The notes: a model not told the origin generated them from the letters alone. 64,000 bases of DNA from Acidobacteria bacterium Ga0077551 (GCA_001464545.1 LNFC01000024.1:59459-123458), one strand, 5' to 3'; counted from the stretch's first letter, positions 34,246-43,231 are shown. Numbers and translations: made by a program.

Positions 34246-36111
34246 ATGACCACCACCCATATCCCGTTCCGCGAAGTGCCTTATCTTCCGCTGAAGCTGA
34301 AGATGGAGCGGCGCCCTGATGGCACGATCCTGCTCGAGAACGGCCTGCCGCTGAAGGCGCACCCGCCGCACATGCTGGCGCCGCTGGTGAAGTGGGCGGC
34401 AGAGCGCCCCAGCCAGGTCTGGCTGGCCGAGCGCTGGCCGGAGGATCCCTCGCAGGCCGGCTGGCGGGAAGTAACGTATGCGGACGGTCTCGCAGAGGTG
34501 ACGCGCCTCGCCGCCGCCTTCCTCAGCGAGGGCGCCGGGCCGGACGCGCCGCTGATGATCCTGTCGAAGAATTCCATCGACAATGCGCTGCTGATGTACG
34601 CGGCCATGTGGGCCGGCAGCCCCGCCGTGCCGGTGACACCCGCCTATGCACTGCTGAGCCAGGACCTTGTGCGCCTCAACTATATCGACCGGCTGACCGA
34701 GCCGAAATTCATCTATGTCGAGGACGGCGCCGAGTATCAGCGCGCGCTCTCGGCCATGAACCTCGATGGCCGCCTCGTGATCTATTCGCGCAACGCGCCG
34801 AAGGTGCCGCGCGCCGTGAGCCTCGAGGACTTCGCCGGGCAAGCCGGTCCGGCGGTGGACGCCGCCTATGCCGCGCTGACGCCGCAAACGGTGGCGAAAT
34901 ACATGCTGACCTCCGGCTCCACCGGCGAGCCCAAGGCGGTGATCAACACCCACGGCATGGTCGCGGCGAACTCCAAGATGATCCGCTCGGTCTGGGATGA
35001 AGACCGCCTCGACGCGATCACCGGCGGGCCGCAGGTGATGGTGAACTTCCTGCCCTGGAGCCATACCTACGGCGCCAACGCAATCCTGCACAACATGCTC
35101 GACTGGGGCGGCACGATGTATATTGATCAAGGCGCGCCGACACCGCAGCGCCTGCCGGAAATGCTCCGAAACCTGAAGGAAATCCCGACCACGCAGCACA
35201 CCACCGTGCCGCAGGCCTGGGCAGCGCTCGCCACCGCGCTGGAGCAGGACGACGCCCTCGCCGAAGTCTTCTTCTCCCGCCTCACGTCGATGGCCTATGG
35301 CGGCGCCGCGATGGGGCAGGACATCTACGAGCGCCTGCAGGTCGTCGCCGTCCGCATCACCGGCGAGCGCATTTCGCTGTCGGCCGGCTACGGCGCCACC
35401 GAGACCGCGCCGACCTCGTCCAACGTCCACTGGCCGAACGGCACGATGGGCCTGATCGGCCTGCCGCTGCCCGGCAACACGTTCAAGCTGGTGCCCACCG
35501 GCGGCAAGCTCGAAGTGCGCGTCAAGGGCGTCAACGTCACGCCGGGCTACTACCGCAACCCGGAAAAGACCGCCGCCGCCTTCGATGAGGAAGGCTTCTA
35601 CCAGCTCGGCGACGCGGTGAAGTTCGTCGACCCCGCCGTGCCGGAGAAAGGCCTCGCCTTCGATGGCCGTACGGTGGAGGAGTTCAAGCTCGTCAGCGGC
35701 ACCTGGGTGTCGACCGGCTCGGTCCGCGTCGCCGCGGTCGCGGCGACCGGCGGTGTGCTGTCGGACGCCATCGTCTGCGGCCTCAACCGCGAGGAGATCG
35801 GCCTGCTCGGCTTCCTCAACGAGGCCTATTGCCAGCGCCTTGCCGGGGCGCCCCTGCCGCTCGAGGACCTCGTCCGCCATCCCGCCATCGAGGCCGCGAT
35901 CCGCGAGGGGCTGGCCGCGCACAACAAGAAGAATCCCAACGCAGCGGCCCGAATCGCACGGGTACTGCTGCAAACAAGCCATCCCCAGGCCGACCTTGGG
36001 GAAATCACCGAGAAGGGCTACATTAACCAGTCCCGGACCCAGGAATTGCGCGCCGCCGAGATCGAGCGGCTGTATTCCGCCGATGCCTTTCTGGGCAAGT
36101 TCCTGATTTAA
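34246..36111 (+). CDS. Feruloyl-CoA synthase-like AMP-forming ligase
   Basis: 621 residues from the ATG one base after the toxin stop; a longer frame from 34135 would lie inside the toxin gene. The ANL-superfamily P-loop is TSGSTGEPK at 222-230, and A5-type residues appear in SAGYGATETAPTSS. Size and motifs fit the feruloyl-CoA synthase branch, which activates hydroxycinnamates for side-chain shortening. The C-terminal domain is unusual in ending GEITEKGYINQ, the catalytic Lys region of this branch. No enoyl-CoA hydratase or vanillin dehydrogenase is adjacent, so the substrate could be another aryl or fatty acid. Confidence 0.82.
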   Translation: MTTTHIPFREVPYLPLKLKMERRPDGTILLENGLPLKAHPPHMLAPLVKWAAERPSQVWLAERWPEDPSQAGWREVTYADGLAEVTRLAAAFLSEGAGPDAPLMILSKNSIDNALLMYAAMWAGSPAVPVTPAYALLSQDLVRLNYIDRLTEPKFIYVEDGAEYQRALSAMNLDGRLVIYSRNAPKVPRAVSLEDFAGQAGPAVDAAYAALTPQTVAKYMLTSGSTGEPKAVINTHGMVAANSKMIRSVWDEDRLDAITGGPQVMVNFLPWSHTYGANAILHNMLDWGGTMYIDQGAPTPQRLPEMLRNLKEIPTTQHTTVPQAWAALATALEQDDALAEVFFSRLTSMAYGGAAMGQDIYERLQVVAVRITGERISLSAGYGATETAPTSSNVHWPNGTMGLIGLPLPGNTFKLVPTGGKLEVRVKGVNVTPGYYRNPEKTAAAFDEEGFYQLGDAVKFVDPAVPEKGLAFDGRTVEEFKLVSGTWVSTGSVRVAAVAATGGVLSDAIVCGLNREEIGLLGFLNEAYCQRLAGAPLPLEDLVRHPAIEAAIREGLAAHNKKNPNAAARIARVLLQTSHPQADLGEITEKGYINQSRTQELRAAEIERLYSADAFLGKFLI

Positions 36112-36248
36112 CGCGGCTTCCGGGATAGATACCGCTGGTTTGCAGCAATCGCCGCCTGAAAGGGCTCGATTTCTGGCATTCACGATGTATATTCCCGCCC
36201 AAGCTGTAGCGAATGCTGCAGCCCAGCCATTCCCCTTTGGCTATGGCG

Positions 36249-36300
36249 GGCCGCAGGACGAACAACGAAGCTCCCCTTGCTTCAGTTCGACCTGCGGTCC
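36249..36300 (+). terminator. Strong composite hairpin after the ligase gene
   Basis: GGCCGCAGGACGAAC (36249-36263) pairs with GTTCGACCTGCGGTCC (36285-36300) with two mismatches, and inside it GAAGC (36267-36271) pairs with GCTTC (36279-36283) around a 7-base loop. A T-rich run (GTTTCGGTTTTG) follows. It lies 138 bases after the ligase stop and 68 before the TPP enzyme gene. Terminator is the first reading; a leader element is the alternative. Confidence 0.55.
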
Positions 36301-36367
36301 GTTTCGGTTTTGCGCCGCCCTGTGAATTCGCCTAAGCACCGCTGAACAGACACTTCGGGAGGCGGAC

Positions 36368-37939
36368 ATGGCAGACACAGACAGCAAGGCGAAAACCGGC
36401 GCGGAGGCGCTCGTCTCGACCCTGGCCGACCATGGTGTCACCGCCTGTTTCGCCAATCCCGGCACCTCGGAAATGCACCTCGTCACCGCGCTCGACCATG
36501 AGCCGCGCATCCATTCGGTGCTCTGCCTGTTCGAAGGCGTCGCGACCGGCGCGGCCGACGGCCATGCGCGCGTCACCGGCAATCCCGCCATGACGCTGCT
36601 GCACCTCGGCGCGGGTTTCCTCAATGGCGGCGCCAACATCCATAATGCCAAACGCGCCTGGACGCCGATGATCAACGTGATCGGCGACCATGCGGTGCCG
36701 CACCTGCGCTTTGATGCGCCGCTGACCTCGAACATCCTCGGCCTCGCCGGGCCGAACTCGGTCTGGATCAAGTCGGCGGACAAGGTGGCGGACGCCGGTA
36801 ACCTCGCCGCCGAAGCCTGGGAGGCGAGCTTCGGCCCGGTGCCGGGCCCGGTCTCGCTGCTGCTGCCGGCGGACACCGCCTGGACCGAGGGCGGCAAGCC
36901 CGGCGCCAGGCGCGGGCGCCCGAAGCTGCGCGTCCCGGAGGCCGGCCGGATCGCGGCGGCGGCGAAGGCCGTGCGCAGCGCGGTAAAGCCCATGATCCTG
37001 ATCAACGGCACCGCGCTGACGCCCGCCGGTCTCGCGCAAGCTGCACGCCTCAAAGTCGCCGGAATCCGTGTACTGACGGATACCTTTTTCCCGCGCATGG
37101 CGCGCGGCGCCGGGATCTTTGCGCCAGACCGGATGCAGTATTTTGCCGAAGGGGCGATGGCGGACCTCGCCGGCACGGACCTGATGCTGGTCGCAGGCAC
37201 GCAGGTGCCGGTGGCCTTCTTTGCCTATCCGGGCCGCCCGAGTGTTCTGGTGCCGGAAGGCTGCGCCACACAGATCATCGGCGGCCCTGAAAGCGACAGC
37301 GCGGCGATCCTCGGCGCACTCGCCGATGCGCTCGGCGCCAAGGCCTCGGCCGATCCCGCGCCTCTCGACCTGCCGGGCCTGCCCACCGGCGCGCTGAACG
37401 CCGCCACCATAGGCGCCTCGATTGCGCGTCACCTGCCGGAGGGCAGCTTCGTCTCCGATGACGGCGTCTCGAATGGCCTGCCGGCCTTCATGATGACCGG
37501 CCGCGCGCGCCCGCACGAGTGGATGATGCTGACCGGCGGGGCGATCGGGCAGGGCCTGCCGCTGGCGCTCGGCGCGGCCGTCGCCGCCAAGGGCCGCAAG
37601 GTGCTGTGTATCTCCGGTGATGGCGCTGCGATGTATACCAACCAGGCGCTGTGGAGCATGGCGCGCGAGGGCGTGGACGTCGTCAATGTGATCTTCGTCA
37701 ACCATTCCTACCGCATACTGAACATCGAACTCGCCCGCACAGGCGCGGGCAATCCGGGCCGTGTCGCAGAAGACCTGCTCGGCCTCGGCCGCCCGGAGAT
37801 CGACTGGGTGAAACTCTCCGAAGCGCAAGGCGTACCGGCGGTGAACGCCCGCACGGCGGAAGAGTTCGACGCAGCGCTGGAGCGCGCCTTCGCAACGCCT
37901 GGCCCGCACCTCATCGCGGCGCACGTTCCGGCGCGCTAG
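36368..37939 (+). CDS. Thiamine pyrophosphate-dependent enzyme (acetolactate synthase-like)
   Basis: 523 residues with the three TPP-enzyme domains. The cofactor-activating Glu is E56 in LCLFEGVATGAADG. The Mg-TPP motif GDGxx..N begins at GDGAAMYTN near 417 and ends with VNVIFVN. Annotated relatives are called acetolactate synthase large subunit, but there is no small subunit here and the FAD-domain is short, so benzoylformate decarboxylase- or 2-hydroxyacyl-CoA lyase-like activity is equally possible. A preceding CoA ligase for aryl acids makes an aromatic 2-keto acid route conceivable. GGGAGG precedes the ATG. Confidence 0.85.
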   Translation: MADTDSKAKTGAEALVSTLADHGVTACFANPGTSEMHLVTALDHEPRIHSVLCLFEGVATGAADGHARVTGNPAMTLLHLGAGFLNGGANIHNAKRAWTPMINVIGDHAVPHLRFDAPLTSNILGLAGPNSVWIKSADKVADAGNLAAEAWEASFGPVPGPVSLLLPADTAWTEGGKPGARRGRPKLRVPEAGRIAAAAKAVRSAVKPMILINGTALTPAGLAQAARLKVAGIRVLTDTFFPRMARGAGIFAPDRMQYFAEGAMADLAGTDLMLVAGTQVPVAFFAYPGRPSVLVPEGCATQIIGGPESDSAAILGALADALGAKASADPAPLDLPGLPTGALNAATIGASIARHLPEGSFVSDDGVSNGLPAFMMTGRARPHEWMMLTGGAIGQGLPLALGAAVAAKGRKVLCISGDGAAMYTNQALWSMAREGVDVVNVIFVNHSYRILNIELARTGAGNPGRVAEDLLGLGRPEIDWVKLSEAQGVPAVNARTAEEFDAALERAFATPGPHLIAAHVPAR

Positions 37940-37961
37940 CGCTTCGCAAAACTATTGCGAA

Positions 37962-38006
37962 GCCCCACCTTAACCTCCCCCATTCTGGGGAGGGCCGGAG
38001 TGGGGC
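37962..38006. repeat. REP-like double hairpin
   Basis: Outer arms GCCCCAC (37962-37968) and GTGGGGC (38000-38006) enclose inner arms CCTCCCC (37974-37980) and GGGGAGG (37987-37993). It follows the TPP enzyme gene and may end its transcript. Just after it, 38022-38042 matches 28922-28942 (start of repeat copy A) at 18 of 21 positions. Confidence 0.65.
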
Positions 38007-38088
38007 GAGGCAATAAACGGCGCCAACCGGAACCAAATGAAAGCCCCTGCGTTAGTGAGGGAGAGCTCCCTCAATCATCAGGTGACCC

Positions 38089-38277
38089 ATGTCGTCGTTT
38101 ACCCTTTATCTGATAGGTTTCATCGTGCTGATAGGCGGCCTGTCCTACGGAGCCTACGAACTCGGCATCCAAACCGTCTGGATCGGAATAGGCGCCGTCG
38201 TGCTGGTCGGCATCGGCATCATCACCGCCGTCAGCAAGACCCGCCAGCGCGACGACTCGCCTGCCAACGACGCCTGA
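38089..38277 (+). CDS. Small two-helix membrane protein
   Basis: 62 residues. Two hydrophobic helices (FTLYLIGFIVLIGGLSYGAY and VWIGIGAVVLVGIGIITAV) separated by a short loop, then a basic-acidic tail (SKTRQRDDSPANDA). Such small proteins are common and rarely characterised. The ribosome site (CAGGTGA) is modest. Stands between a REP element and the convergent S9 peptidase gene. Confidence 0.7.
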   Translation: MSSFTLYLIGFIVLIGGLSYGAYELGIQTVWIGIGAVVLVGIGIITAVSKTRQRDDSPANDA

Positions 38278-38371
38278 GTTCGGTCCTTCTTTTTGCCCCA
38301 TACACGCACGCCGTAGGCATCTGCGAAGGCAGGTGCCCAGACGCTGAATAAAGCATTTTCCGTGCGCTGGA

Positions 38372-38389
38372 CCCCTGCCTCCGCAGGGG
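38372..38389. terminator. Hairpin between convergent genes
   Basis: CCCCTGC (38372-38378), loop CTCC, GCAGGGG (38383-38389). A perfect 7-bp stem five bases before the end of the S9 peptidase gene and 95 after the small membrane protein gene. It can serve both strands; no long T-run. Confidence 0.5.
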
Positions 38390-38393
38390 GGGG

Positions 38394-40496
38394 CTACTGA
38401 GAGGTCGCAGAGCCATCCAGCATAGCAGGCACAGCCGCCTTATCCGTCTTCGCCGGATCATACTTCGCAAACCAGCCCATGATGTTGTCGGTCAGCGCGA
38501 TCAGGCGGCTGGGGCGTCCCGTGATGCCGTGCGAGGCGCCGGGGATGCGGATGAGGGCGGTGTCCACGCCGTTCATCTTGAGGCCCGTATAGAACTGTTC
38601 GGCCTCCCAGGCAGGCGTGCGGAAATCTTCCTCGCCCACCATCAACAGCGTCGGCGTCACCACCTTGTCGACATAGCGGATCGGCGAGAATTTCAGGAAC
38701 GCCTCCGGATTGGTCCAGGGGTCTTCGCGTATCCAGTGGCGCCGCACGTACTGGGCGATATCGGCGGAGAGCGCCATCGTCATCCAGTTGATCACCGGCT
38801 TGATCGAGGCGGCCGCCGCGAAGCGGTCGGTCTTGGTCACGATCCAGGCGGTGAGAATGCCGCCGCCCGATCCTCCGGTCACGAACAAACGCTCCTCGCT
38901 GACATATTTGCGCGCGACGAGTTCATCCACGAGGCTCATCAGGTCATCATAGTCATTGCCCGGATAGGCCCGGTCGATGGCATGCGCGAAATCTTCGCCA
39001 TAGCCTGTGGAGCCGCGCGGGTTGGACCAGATCGTGACATAACCTTCGGCGGCGTAGCGCTGCAGCTCGCTGGAGAAATAGGGGCCGTACATCTGGAACG
39101 GTCCGCCGTGGATTTCGAGCAGCATGGGGAACGTGCCATCCGCCTTGAAGTCCGGCGGCAAGTAGACCCAGGCCTCGATTTCCTGGCCGTCATGGCTGGA
39201 GGCAACCTTGATCTCCTCCATGCGCGGCATCTCGAGGTACGGGATCATGTCATCGTTCAGCGCCGTCAGGACCTTGGAATTCTTGCCGTCGAGGCCAATC
39301 GCGCCGACCTCCGAAGGGCGGTCCGCAAACCCGGCCGTATAGGCAACCACCGGCTTCCTTCCTCCGCTGACGGAGAAACTGCCATCGGCATAGGGCCGGC
39401 CGATCGAGGCGCCGCCGATATTGGTGGCCACCTGCGTGGTCTTGCCGTCAAGGCCTACGCGGTAGAGCGACAGCACGCCGTGATCGCCGACCAGCGAAAG
39501 CAGGCTCTTGCCATCCGGCGCCCAGACGGTCTGGTCGAAGCTGCCGAAGAAATCTGCCGCCAGTTCGGTGGAACCCGAGCCGTCGGCATTCATCACATAG
39601 AGATTGTCCTGCTGGTAGGAGAGCACCTTGTCGTCATAGCCGCGATAGGCGATGCGCTTGCCGTCCGGCGAGACGACGGGGGTATAGTCCGGCCCGTCGC
39701 GGGTCGTCAGTGCACGGACGGACAGGTCCGACAGTTCCAGCGCGTAGATCTCGCTCTCGATCGGATCCATCTCGCGGTCTTCGGCGAGGTTGCCGGACAC
39801 CAGCAGCGTGTCATTGGCCAGCCAGGCCGGGCTCTGCATCGGCGCCTCGCCGGACGTCACCTGACGCGGCGTGCCGCCGTCCACGGGCAGCACGAACACC
39901 TGGTTGGCGCCGTAGGGCAGGTAGCCGGCGCCATCGGCGCGGAAGGTGATGTCGTCGAACACCCTCACCGGATCGCTCCAGGCGGCGCCCTTCGGCTGTT
40001 TCGGCGGCGTCGCGAAGCTGGGCGTCTCGGCGGGCACCAGCATCGAGAAGGCGATCATCTTGCCGTCCGGCGACCAGACCGCTTCGGAGGGGCCTTGCAG
40101 GAACTGCGCGAGGGCAAAGCTGCGGCCGGTGTCGAGATACAGCACGCGGATTTCCGGACCCGCGCTACTCGCCGTCGTATAAACGAGGCGGTCGCCGTTG
40201 GGCGACCAGCGCGGCGAAGCGGCCGAGGCGCCGGTGACCAGCGGGCGATGCTCGCCGCTGGCAACGTCGATCGTCCAAAGCTGCCCCACATCCCGGTCGG
40301 TGAGCCGGTCCATGGAATGGCGCACGTAGACGATGGTCTTGCCGTCCGGCGAAATTTGCGGATCGGCAGCATACTCAATGTCGAACACGCGGTCCGCCGT
40401 GAAGCGCTTGGACTCCGCCCCTTGCGTTTCAGCGAAAACGGTCTGGGCGGCGAAAACGGCGGCGAGCGCCGTAAGGGTCAGGGTGCGGGTAAACAT
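38394..40496 (-). CDS. S9 family prolyl oligopeptidase-type peptidase
   Basis: 700 residues from the ATG at 40496, preceded by GGAGG at good spacing; an ATG four codons upstream is less well placed. A signal peptide (about 1-26) is followed by a WD40/TolB-like propeller (repeated SPDGK units) and a C-terminal alpha/beta hydrolase. The triad is Ser in VTGGSGGGILTAW (near 541), Asp in MVGEEDFRTP and His in GASHGITGRP. Exported S9C acyl-aminoacyl or dipeptidyl peptidases degrade short peptides in the periplasm. Monocistronic, divergent from the SRP RNA gene. Confidence 0.93.
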   Translation of the reverse strand: MFTRTLTLTALAAVFAAQTVFAETQGAESKRFTADRVFDIEYAADPQISPDGKTIVYVRHSMDRLTDRDVGQLWTIDVASGEHRPLVTGASAASPRWSPNGDRLVYTTASSAGPEIRVLYLDTGRSFALAQFLQGPSEAVWSPDGKMIAFSMLVPAETPSFATPPKQPKGAAWSDPVRVFDDITFRADGAGYLPYGANQVFVLPVDGGTPRQVTSGEAPMQSPAWLANDTLLVSGNLAEDREMDPIESEIYALELSDLSVRALTTRDGPDYTPVVSPDGKRIAYRGYDDKVLSYQQDNLYVMNADGSGSTELAADFFGSFDQTVWAPDGKSLLSLVGDHGVLSLYRVGLDGKTTQVATNIGGASIGRPYADGSFSVSGGRKPVVAYTAGFADRPSEVGAIGLDGKNSKVLTALNDDMIPYLEMPRMEEIKVASSHDGQEIEAWVYLPPDFKADGTFPMLLEIHGGPFQMYGPYFSSELQRYAAEGYVTIWSNPRGSTGYGEDFAHAIDRAYPGNDYDDLMSLVDELVARKYVSEERLFVTGGSGGGILTAWIVTKTDRFAAAASIKPVINWMTMALSADIAQYVRRHWIREDPWTNPEAFLKFSPIRYVDKVVTPTLLMVGEEDFRTPAWEAEQFYTGLKMNGVDTALIRIPGASHGITGRPSRLIALTDNIMGWFAKYDPAKTDKAAVPAMLDGSATSQ

Positions 40497-40587
40497 GGAG
40501 CCCTCCATCAGCGGCGTAGGGCCGAAGGGCTAACATGCGGCGAAACAAGGCGATAGCGGTTATCCGGCGCGCAAATGGAGGCCGCGC

Positions 40588-40616
40588 TTGCGATTCGCAT
40601 CCGCCCTGCGCATATA
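40588..40616 (+). promoter_or_regulatory. Sigma-70-type promoter of the SRP RNA gene
   Basis: TTGCGA (40588-40593) and CATATA (40611-40616) are separated by 17 bases, a good housekeeping promoter placed so that transcription would start within a few bases of the SRP RNA 5' helix. Confidence 0.6.
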
Positions 40617-40619
40617 GCC

Positions 40620-40716
40620 CTCGGAGGCAGGCGGCGGACGGGTCGCTCGCCAATCGGGTCAGGCGGGGAACCGAGCAGCCCTAACGAGCTTCAGCCCGGG
40701 TCGTTTGCTTGTCTCC
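40620..40716 (+). ncRNA. ffs: Signal recognition particle RNA, small bacterial type
   Basis: The SRP core is clear: GGTCAGG, a GGAA tetraloop (40667-40670) closed by CGG/CCG, then AGCAGCCC, forming the symmetric loop bound by Ffh. GCTCG and CGAGC close the next helix. The long outer helix pairs 40625-40639 (AGGCAGGCGGCGGAC) with 40700-40714 (GTCGTTTGCTTGTCT) using several GU pairs. About 97 nt, the normal length. Ends are approximate. It occupies part of the 601-base gap between the S9 peptidase and nrdA genes. After it lie GC palindromes at 40724-40765 and 40785-40800. Confidence 0.88.
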
Positions 40717-40821
40717 ACCCTGACACCCCCGCATGGCTGGTTCACGATTCGGGGCGCCGGGGGTGCGCAGACCCTACTGCTTGTGGCCGCCCGGGTGGCC
40801 AGGTTGGGGAATTGGGCGCCG

Positions 40822-40839
40822 AACCGGAAAAATCCGGTT
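40822..40839. terminator. Hairpin in the ffs-nrdA gap
   Basis: AACCGGA-AAAA-TCCGGTT (40822-40839) is a perfect 7-bp stem with a 4-base loop, about 105 bases after the SRP RNA. It may terminate read-through from ffs; only TTT follows. Confidence 0.4.
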
Positions 40840-40980
40840 TCCATTGACCCGGTTTCATGTGTGAATTGAGCGGGCCTGATCGCCCTCCGGAATGCCCGCC
40901 GCATGGGCGATCCGGGCGCGCCGTTAACCTTTGATTCAGGAGTTTTCCACGCTTCTTTGACGGTTTTGCGAATTGAACCG

Positions 40981-40995
40981 TTGACCCGAAATTAA
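40981..40995. promoter_or_regulatory. Near-consensus CtrA box upstream of nrdA
   Basis: TTGACCCGAAATTAAC is TTGA-N7-TTAA, one mismatch from the CtrA box. A second one-mismatch site, TTAA-N7-TTCA, starts at 40924. TTGACC may instead be the nrdA -35 element. Confidence 0.35.
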
Positions 40996-41002
40996 CCTTC
41001 AG

Positions 41003-41049
41003 ACACTATATGTTGTGTCAGGGAAGAGGCGCCGGACCACATCTGGTCT
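41003..41049. promoter_or_regulatory. Tandem NrdR boxes of nrdA
   Basis: ACACTATATGTTGTGT (41003-41018) is close to the NrdR consensus. A weaker box (41034-41049, GGACCACATCTGGTCT) keeps the six core positions. The centres are 31 bases apart, the spacing of three helical turns typical for NrdR repressor pairs. Both lie within 95 bases of the nrdA start. Confidence 0.8.
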
Positions 41050-41097
41050 AAACGCCCCGGGAATCCCAGTAAAAGCAGATGATTCAGGAGGGTCGCC

Positions 41098-42920
41098 ATG
41101 TCGGCAACCAACGCTAGGTCCGTCGCCAAAGAAGCCGCTCGCAAGGGCAAGCCGAAAATCGGGGCAGAGCCGAAGATCGCGCTCGTGCCGGGCCACGGAA
41201 TCACGACCGATCCGTCGCGCGACGCGTTGCTGACGGACTTTGGCAAGAAGACCCTCGACGACCGCTATCTCCTGCCGGGCGAGACCTATCAGGACATGTT
41301 TGCGCGCGTCGCCACGGCGTTCGCCGATGACGCCGCCCATGCCCAGCGCATCTATGACTATATCTCCAAACTCTGGTTCATGCCGGCGACGCCCGTTCTC
41401 TCGAATGGCGGCGCTGACCGGGGCCTGCCGATTTCCTGCTTCCTCAATCAGGTCGGCGATTCGCTTGACGATATCGTCGAGACCTGGACCGAGAACGTCT
41501 GGCTCGCCTCGAACGGCGGCGGCATCGGCACCTATTGGGGCAATGTCCGCTCGATCGGCGAGAAGGTCGGCCAGAACGGGCAGACCTCGGGAATCATCCC
41601 GTTCATCCGCGTGATGGATTCGCTGACCCTCGCGATCAGCCAGGGCTCGCTGCGCCGCGGCTCGGCCGCCTGCTATCTCGACATCCACCACCCGGAAATC
41701 GAGGAATTCCTCGAGATCCGCAAAGCCTCGGGCGACTTCAACCGCAAGAGCCTCAACCTCCACCATGGCATCAACATCACCGATGCCTTCATGGAAGCCG
41801 TGCGCGCGGACGAGGATTTCGGCCTGATCTCGCCGAAGTCCGGCGATGTGCTGAAGATGGTCAATGCCCGCAAGCTCTGGCAGAAGATCCTCGAGCTGCG
41901 GATGCAGACCGGCGAGCCGTACCTCCTGTTCACGGACACCGTGAACAACGCGATGCCGGCCCACCAGAAGCGCCTCGGCCTGAAGGTCACCCAGTCGAAC
42001 CTCTGCTCGGAAATCACGCTGCCGACCGGCGTCGACCATCGCGGCGTCGACCGCACGGCCGTCTGCTGCCTCTCGTCGGTCAATGCCGAGACGTTCCTCG
42101 AGTGGTCGAAAGAGCCGATGTTCATGGAGGACGTGTTCCGCTTCCTCGACAACGTGCTCGAAGACTTCATCGAACGCGCCCCGCCGGAAATGGCCCGTGC
42201 GGTCTATTCGGCGAAGCGCGAGCGCTCGGTCGGCCTCGGCGTCATGGGCTTCCACTCCTTCCTGCAGGCGATGAACGTCTCGCTGGAGAGCGCGACGGCC
42301 AAGTCGCTGAACCTCAAGATCTTCAAGCATATCCGTCAGGGCGCGGATGCGGCCTCGGTGAAGCTCGCCAAGGAACGCGGCCCCTGCGAGGACGCGCGCG
42401 ATGTCGGCATGATGGCCCGCTTCTCGAACAAGCTGGCGGTCGCCCCCACCGCGTCGATCTCGATCATCTGCGGCGGAACCTCGGCCGGCGCTCGTTCACG
42501 GTGAAGAACCAGCAGCTCGAAACTCTGCTCGACACCAAGGGTCTCAACACGCCGGAGATCTGGAACTCGATCCTCGAGCATGAAGGTTCGGTGCAGCACC
42601 TCGATTGCCTGGACAAGCAGGAGAAGGATGTCTTCAAGACCGCCTTCGAACTCGACCAGCGCTGGATCATCGAACTGGCGGCGGACCGCACCCCGTTCAT
42701 CTGCCAGTCGCAGTCGCTGAATCTGTTCCTGCCGGGCGACGTGTCCAAGTGGGATCTGCACATGCTGCACTGGACCGCCTGGGAGCGGGGCCTGAAGTCG
42801 CTTTACTACTGCCGGTCGAAATCGGTCCAGCGCGCGGCATTTGCGGGCTCCGAGAAAGCCGAAGAGGGTTTCAAGGAAACCGAGTCGACCGACTATGACG
42901 AGTGCCTCGCCTGCCAGTAG
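41098..42920 (+). pseudogene. nrdA: Ribonucleotide reductase alpha subunit, disrupted by a short deletion
   Basis: The frame from the ATG at 41098 (behind GGAGG) runs to 42504 (468 residues) and ends ..SIICGGTSAGARSR-stop. The remainder, SFTVKNQQLETLLDTKG to DECLACQ-stop (42495-42920), is in another frame. In intact NrdA about 16 residues (EPIPANxYxxKTxSG type) join the two parts; they are missing, so roughly 46 bases are gone near 42495. All radical and redox residues are otherwise present: LPISCF, NLCSE, AVCCLSS, SLYYCRS and C-terminal CLACQ. A class I reductase is expected to be essential, so either another reductase exists or this is an assembly or sequencing error. No nrdB is adjacent. 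Confidence 0.85.
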
Positions 42921-42948
42921 CCGGGTCCACCTCCAGACATTGATCAGG

Positions 42949-42972
42949 ACGGCCCGCCGCAAGGTGGGCCGT
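42949..42972 (+). terminator. Terminator-like hairpin after nrdA
   Basis: ACGGCCC (42949-42955) pairs with GGGCCGT (42966-42972) around a 10-base loop, 29 bases after the stop. Followed by TTC, not a T-run. Confidence 0.5.
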
Positions 42973-43231
42973 TCATGATTCAGGGCCTCAGCGCGTGCCC
43001 CATTTTTGCCTATTATATCAACCGGTTAATGCGGGAGCCGCCTGCCATGGCGCAGTTCTTGCGACAAAAATCCCGAAATTACCGGGAACTGCGGCTGACA
43101 TCGGACGTATTCTATCTGTCACGATGAATTAATCTTTGACGGCGGGAAAGGTGGTTGGGGCTCCAACTCCTTCATGATAGGTTAGGCACAAAGGGTCATT
43201 TTCTTACATAAGTGGAGTAAGGAAGTTGGCC
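42973..43231. other. Gene-free stretch before the lipoprotein gene
   Basis: I see no gene or RNA here. It is AT-richer than its surroundings, with AATTAATCTTTGACGG near 43128 and CTTCATGATAGG near 43170 as possible promoter elements, and a good ribosome site (GGAG..AAGGAAG) near 43214-43225. Confidence 0.4.

Noticed and set aside
34057..36183. Long open frame (over 700 codons) antisense to the CoA ligase
   Set aside because: Mirror of a GC-rich coding frame with strong third-position bias; the sense frame carries complete ANL motifs and the antisense one none.
38529..40556. Open frame of ~675 codons antisense to the S9 peptidase
   Set aside because: Same GC-bias artefact; no start signal or domain, while the sense gene has the full catalytic triad. 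Similar antisense frames over ileS, M16, TRAP and parC genes were dropped too.
40724..40765. CACCCCCG/CGGGGGTG palindrome after the SRP RNA as a tRNA or second ncRNA
   Set aside because: GGTTCACGATTC inside it recalls a tRNA T-arm, but no acceptor or anticodon arm can be folded around it.
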